Shown here: one piece after another, positions 47,630-50,811 of the stretch
Numbering within the stretch: the first letter of the stretch is position 1
Layout: each line of letters opens with the position of its first letter
NCBI GenBank assembly: GCA_945901825.1
Contig: CAMDMC010000011.1
Span: forward strand, 1 to 50,811
From: Bordetella parapertussis
Lineage (GTDB): Bacteria; Pseudomonadota; Gammaproteobacteria; Burkholderiales; Burkholderiaceae_A
DNA: 50,811 nt
Reading direction: 5' to 3'
The notes under the pieces: generated by a model
Databases searched by the model: none
The model's input: the letters and a program-made list of their open reading frames with translations, nothing else
What the model was told of the DNA's origin: nothing
Translations under genes and position numbers: made by a program

Positions 47630-48844
47630 TTAAGTCGCAATAAGGTCACTCAAATACATTTTAAAAAATATTTCTAGAATTGCGGGCTCAGAGGCTATTG
47701 CGTTGCAATATTCTGAGTCAAGCCGGCGGCGCTCGGCCAGGACCTCAAGGTAGTCCGCGGCTTTTGATTCAAGGGCTTTGGACAGGGTCGAAAGTGTAAG
47801 AATCTCGCCGTTAATCGCGACACGTCTGCCTGCAATAAGAATGCGGCTCCCAAGCCGAAGATGAATCTCACAGCCTTTTTGCAGATCGGCTCTAAAGCGA
47901 GCCAAGGTTTTTGCCTTGGAGTGGGGTGGATTGAAATAGACCGTACTGGCCGGTTCGGACAGGCTGGCGACCACCTGGTCTTCCACCTGTTGACGCGTGG
48001 GAAGGCATGCCATGACCTGATCGGTCATGGTCTTTAAAAGCCTGGCTGGAATTCGGCTGGGCCTGTCGGTGGCCTTAAGCCAGGGGTCCTTCCAAGGACT
48101 GTCGGATAGGCCGCTAAGGTGGGCCATGAAGCTCTGATCGGCGATCTCAAGCCGATTGGCAGCTCGGAAACCCACCGAGTAGGTGATGCAGTTCGTGCCT
48201 TGGGCTGTTCCACGGTGAGCAACGCCGGGAGGAAGGTACAGAAGGTCGCCGGGATGCATGTCGTAGGTTGCCTCAGGCTTAAAGCGTTTGAGTATTTTTA
48301 GGTCAAGGCCGTCTTGAATATCAGGCTGAAATGTTTCAGCCACCTCCCAGCGTCGACAGCCATAGGCCTGAATGAGAAAGACATCGTAGGAATCCACATG
48401 GGCCCCGATGCCCCCTTGGTCGGAGGCAAGACTAACCATCAGGTCGTCGAGCCGGCAGCTGGGCACAAAGCGAAAGGTATCTAAGAAGGCCTCTGAGGCA
48501 GGCCATACGGCATTGGTCTGCTGAACTAAAACAGTCCAGCCGGGCGTCTTAAGGCTTGGCAGCTGCCGGCGCCGAAAGGGGCCATGACGCAACTGGTAGC
48601 TCGCATTGACAAAACGCGACGGTAGCCTCTCGTCTGCTGACAGCGCAAAGATATCGTCCTTATTAATGGGACGACTGCCTTTTGCTGGCATCTGCCAACT
48701 GGGGAAGGCTCCCCGAACAACCAAGGGCTTCTTCTGCCAGTGGTCGCGCATGAAGCGCTCGGGCGTGAGCCCGCCCAGGCATTGAAGGGCTGTTTTACTG
48801 AAAGAGGCCAAGCTGCGGGGCAATGGAGTCTTTTTCTTGATCAT
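47630..48844 (-). CDS. roxA: JmjC-domain ribosomal oxygenase (RoxA/YcfD-like)
   Basis: The protein is of the YcfD/RoxA type, a 2-oxoglutarate and Fe(II) dioxygenase that hydroxylates an arginine in ribosomal protein uL16. The 404-residue product has FMRDHWQKKPLVVRGAFP near the N-terminus. The iron ligands are H149 and D151 in IGAHVDSYDVFLIQAYGCRRWEV and H210 in GDLLYLPPGVAHRGTA. SVGFRA and a C-terminal winged-helix region follow. The frame reads upstream into mutS, but the ATG at 48844 gives the family start. The gene begins inside the 3' end of mutS with a 50-base overlap, so the two are co-transcribed. Confidence 0.92.
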   Translation of the reverse strand: MIKKKTPLPRSLASFSKTALQCLGGLTPERFMRDHWQKKPLVVRGAFPSWQMPAKGSRPINKDDIFALSADERLPSRFVNASYQLRHGPFRRRQLPSLKTPGWTVLVQQTNAVWPASEAFLDTFRFVPSCRLDDLMVSLASDQGGIGAHVDSYDVFLIQAYGCRRWEVAETFQPDIQDGLDLKILKRFKPEATYDMHPGDLLYLPPGVAHRGTAQGTNCITYSVGFRAANRLEIADQSFMAHLSGLSDSPWKDPWLKATDRPSRIPARLLKTMTDQVMACLPTRQQVEDQVVASLSEPASTVYFNPPHSKAKTLARFRADLQKGCEIHLRLGSRILIAGRRVAINGEILTLSTLSKALESKAADYLEVLAERRRLDSEYCNAIASEPAILEIFFKMYLSDLIAT

Positions 48845-50811
48845 GGGAAGCCTGAGTTGCAGCGACCTTTCGCACTGCTGTTGTCTTGCCACCGGGGGCC
48901 GTCGTGTTGTGCTCTTCCTTCGCAGCGAGTGTCCTTGCAAGGCTGTGGGGCTGAAACATGGCCTGCGCGGCGACTGCGTTCCGAATGACATCGGCAGAAA
49001 GTCCCGCAAGCTGGGCGACCTGAAGCCCAAAGCTCTTACTTGCCGGGCCGGGCTGGATCTGGTGAAGAAAGACAAGCTGATCGTTGTGCTCAACGGCGGA
49101 GACGTGAAGGTTAACAACCTCGGGCCGTTCACTGGCCAAGGCGGTCAGTTCAAAATAATGGGTTGCAAAAAGACAGAGGCAGGCGTTTGTTTTAGCAAGT
49201 TCCTCGGCAATCGCCCAGGCGAGTGCAAGCCCATCGGAGGTGGAGGTGCCGCGACCAATTTCATCCATAAGAACCAGGCTTTTCGGGCCGGCACGGTTCA
49301 GTATTACGGCGGCCTCTGTCATTTCCACCATAAAGGTCGAACGCCCCCCGGCCAGGTCGTCGGCTGCACCAATGCGCGTAAAGATTCGGTCTATGCCACC
49401 AATACGAGCCTGACGTGCAGGTAAAGGGGCCCCGATACGGGCAAGAATAACCAACAGGGCAGTCTGCCGCATGAAGGTGGACTTGCCTCCCATGTTTGGT
49501 CCTGTAATAACGAAGAGCCGCTGCGCCGAGTTCATCCGAATGGAATTCGGCGTGTAGTCGGTAAGTCCCGTGGCAAGAATGGGGTGGCGGCCATCGAGAA
49601 TTTCAATTTCAGCATCATTCGACAAGGCCGGCATCTGCCAGTGATCGTTGGTCACGAAGCTTGCGAGTGATTGAAACACGTCAATCTGCGCCAAGGCCTC
49701 GGCTGCGGCCTGAAGCGGTCGCATCGCAGGCTGAAGCCACTCAAGCAGCTCATCATAAAGCTCGCGCTCCCGCGCTAAAGCACGCTCCTGCGCGCTCAGT
49801 GCCTTTTCTTCAAAGGCTTTGAGCTCTGGCGTAATAAATCGCTCAGCATTCTTTAAAGTCTGGCGACGCTGGTAGTGGCTTGGAGCCTTCGCGACCTGGC
49901 CTGCCGAAACCTCAATGAAGTAGCCGTGCACGGCATTAAAGCCAACCTTTAGTGTTGGAATGCCTGTGGCCGCCTTCTCACGGGCCTCAAGCTCAAGCAG
50001 GAACTGATCGCTGTTCTGCCGCAGCCCTCGTAGTTCATCCAATAGGCTGTCAAAGCCCTCACGAAAGACTCCACCGTCGCGAGCAAGGGCAGGCGGCTCA
50101 TCCACTAGCCTCTTAAGAAGCTCTTCGGCCGTTGCCATTAATACGGGCTGATCAAGCGGGGCCGCAAGCTTGTCTAAAAGAGAGGTGGAGGGTAGGAGCC
50201 TTTGCGCAATGGGCTGAAGGGCCTGGCACGACTGGGCAATCGCCATAAGCTCTCGAGGTCGCGACTGCTTTAAGGCCAGTCGGCTCGAGAGCCTTGCAAG
50301 GTCGGACGTGCCGCGAAGAAATGCACAGACAGCCTTGGTGGTCTCGTGTTGCTCGGCAAGCCAGGTAACGGCCTCTTGACGTGCGACAAGCGCATGGTTG
50401 TCGAGAAGCGGATTGGTAAGCCATTGGCGAAGCTGTCGACTTCCTGGGGTTGTCTGGCAACGGTCCATGACGCTTAGAAGTGTGGGGGTCTGGGCCTGAG
50501 CCTCTGAAAACAAAGGCGTTGTAATTTCAAGGGTGCGCCTTGCCACCGCGTCGATCTCAAGCGTCTGGTGGTTACTCTGCCTGCGCGGCGCCTGAAGGTA
50601 GCGAAGGGGCTGGCCCAGGCTGAGTTCTGCATATTGAATAAGCGCAGCCATACAAGACAAGGCCTCCTGCGAAGCCTTATCGCCCGTGAGCTCGAAGCCC
50701 GCCAAGGAGGCAACCCCAAGGCGCTCCTTTAGCATGGCCTCGCCATGGCCCGCATCAAATTCCCAGTCGGGTCGTCGGCGCAGCGTTACTTTGAAAAGGT
50801 CTTGCACGGCC
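48795..50811 (-). CDS. mutS: DNA mismatch repair protein MutS, 5' end cut by window edge
   Basis: MutS binds mismatches and starts methyl-directed repair. The visible 671 or so residues begin in the connector domain (QDLFKVTLRRRPDWEFDAGHG), and roughly 200 N-terminal residues, including the mismatch-binding domain, lie beyond the right edge. The frame is open to the edge. The core and clamp domains are present, with VGFNAVHGYFIEVSAGQVAKAP and RFITPELKAFEEKALSAQERAL. The ATPase has Walker A FVITGPNMGGKSTFMRQTA and Walker B VLMDEIGRGTSTSDGLALAWA. The last residues APQLGLFQ form a clear beta-clamp-binding motif (QLxLF). It overlaps roxA by 50 bases at its 3' end. Confidence 0.97.
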   Translation of the reverse strand, partial: AVQDLFKVTLRRRPDWEFDAGHGEAMLKERLGVASLAGFELTGDKASQEALSCMAALIQYAELSLGQPLRYLQAPRRQSNHQTLEIDAVARRTLEITTPLFSEAQAQTPTLLSVMDRCQTTPGSRQLRQWLTNPLLDNHALVARQEAVTWLAEQHETTKAVCAFLRGTSDLARLSSRLALKQSRPRELMAIAQSCQALQPIAQRLLPSTSLLDKLAAPLDQPVLMATAEELLKRLVDEPPALARDGGVFREGFDSLLDELRGLRQNSDQFLLELEAREKAATGIPTLKVGFNAVHGYFIEVSAGQVAKAPSHYQRRQTLKNAERFITPELKAFEEKALSAQERALARERELYDELLEWLQPAMRPLQAAAEALAQIDVFQSLASFVTNDHWQMPALSNDAEIEILDGRHPILATGLTDYTPNSIRMNSAQRLFVITGPNMGGKSTFMRQTALLVILARIGAPLPARQARIGGIDRIFTRIGAADDLAGGRSTFMVEMTEAAVILNRAGPKSLVLMDEIGRGTSTSDGLALAWAIAEELAKTNACLCLFATHYFELTALASERPEVVNLHVSAVEHNDQLVFLHQIQPGPASKSFGLQVAQLAGLSADVIRNAVAAQAMFQPHSLARTLAAKEEHNTTAPGGKTTAVRKVAATQASHDQEKDSIAPQLGLFQ

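Overview
The window is a dense stretch of bacterial chromosome with 46 protein genes, almost no non-coding DNA and no RNA genes, insertion sequences, prophage genes or CRISPR arrays that I can see. The gene order points to a betaproteobacterium of the Burkholderiales type. The evidence is ispH next to fkpB, recG next to oxyR, leuCDB-asd-truA-trpFBA-accD-folC-SPOR-cvpA-purF-metZ in one row, pyrG-kdsA-eno-ftsB, and trpS-dapA-bamC. The longest gap without a gene is about 190 bases, many genes overlap, and TTG starts are frequent, so this looks like a compact genome. I cannot name the genus.

Layout. Positions 1-1401 (minus) hold the end of an isoprenoid gene (ispH, cut by the window edge) and fkpB. 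Positions 1467-10287 (plus) hold an FAH-family hydrolase, recG, oxyR, cysM, an unrecognised 118-residue protein, gltX, aroC and an MFS transporter. Positions 10352-24891 (plus) form a long biosynthetic run: leucine (leuCDB), aspartate family (asd), tRNA pseudouridine (truA), tryptophan (trpFBA), fatty acid (accD), folate (folC), a SPOR protein, cvpA, purF, metZ and an NlpC/P60 lipoprotein.

Positions 24947-33178 (minus) hold the most distinctive block. It is an SOS mutagenesis cassette, lexA-imuA-imuB-dnaE2, followed on the same strand by a short-chain dehydrogenase and an L-2-hydroxyglutarate-oxidase-like flavoprotein. A near-consensus LexA box lies just upstream of lexA, in the short gap shared with a divergent TDT/TehA-family transporter. 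Next come ETF-ubiquinone oxidoreductase (minus) and, divergently, the two subunits of a 3-oxoacid CoA-transferase.

Positions 37475-47157 (mostly plus) hold pyrG, kdsA, eno and ftsB, a convergent gamma-carbonic-anhydrase-like gene, then a PHP phosphoesterase, trpS, dapA, bamC and a metallo-beta-lactamase-fold hydrolase. Positions 47214-50811 (minus) hold a small Ala/Pro-rich lipoprotein with its own terminator, a JmjC ribosomal oxygenase and mutS, which is cut by the right edge.

Most of the window is ordinary housekeeping. I see no clear new multi-gene system. The points most worth a second look are the ImuB protein with a shortened N-terminal region, the possible reach of LexA control to the TDT transporter and to the two oxidoreductases behind dnaE2, a four-cysteine Fe-S signature in TrpS, the orphan 118-residue protein between cysM and gltX, and the overlap of the ribosomal oxygenase gene with mutS.
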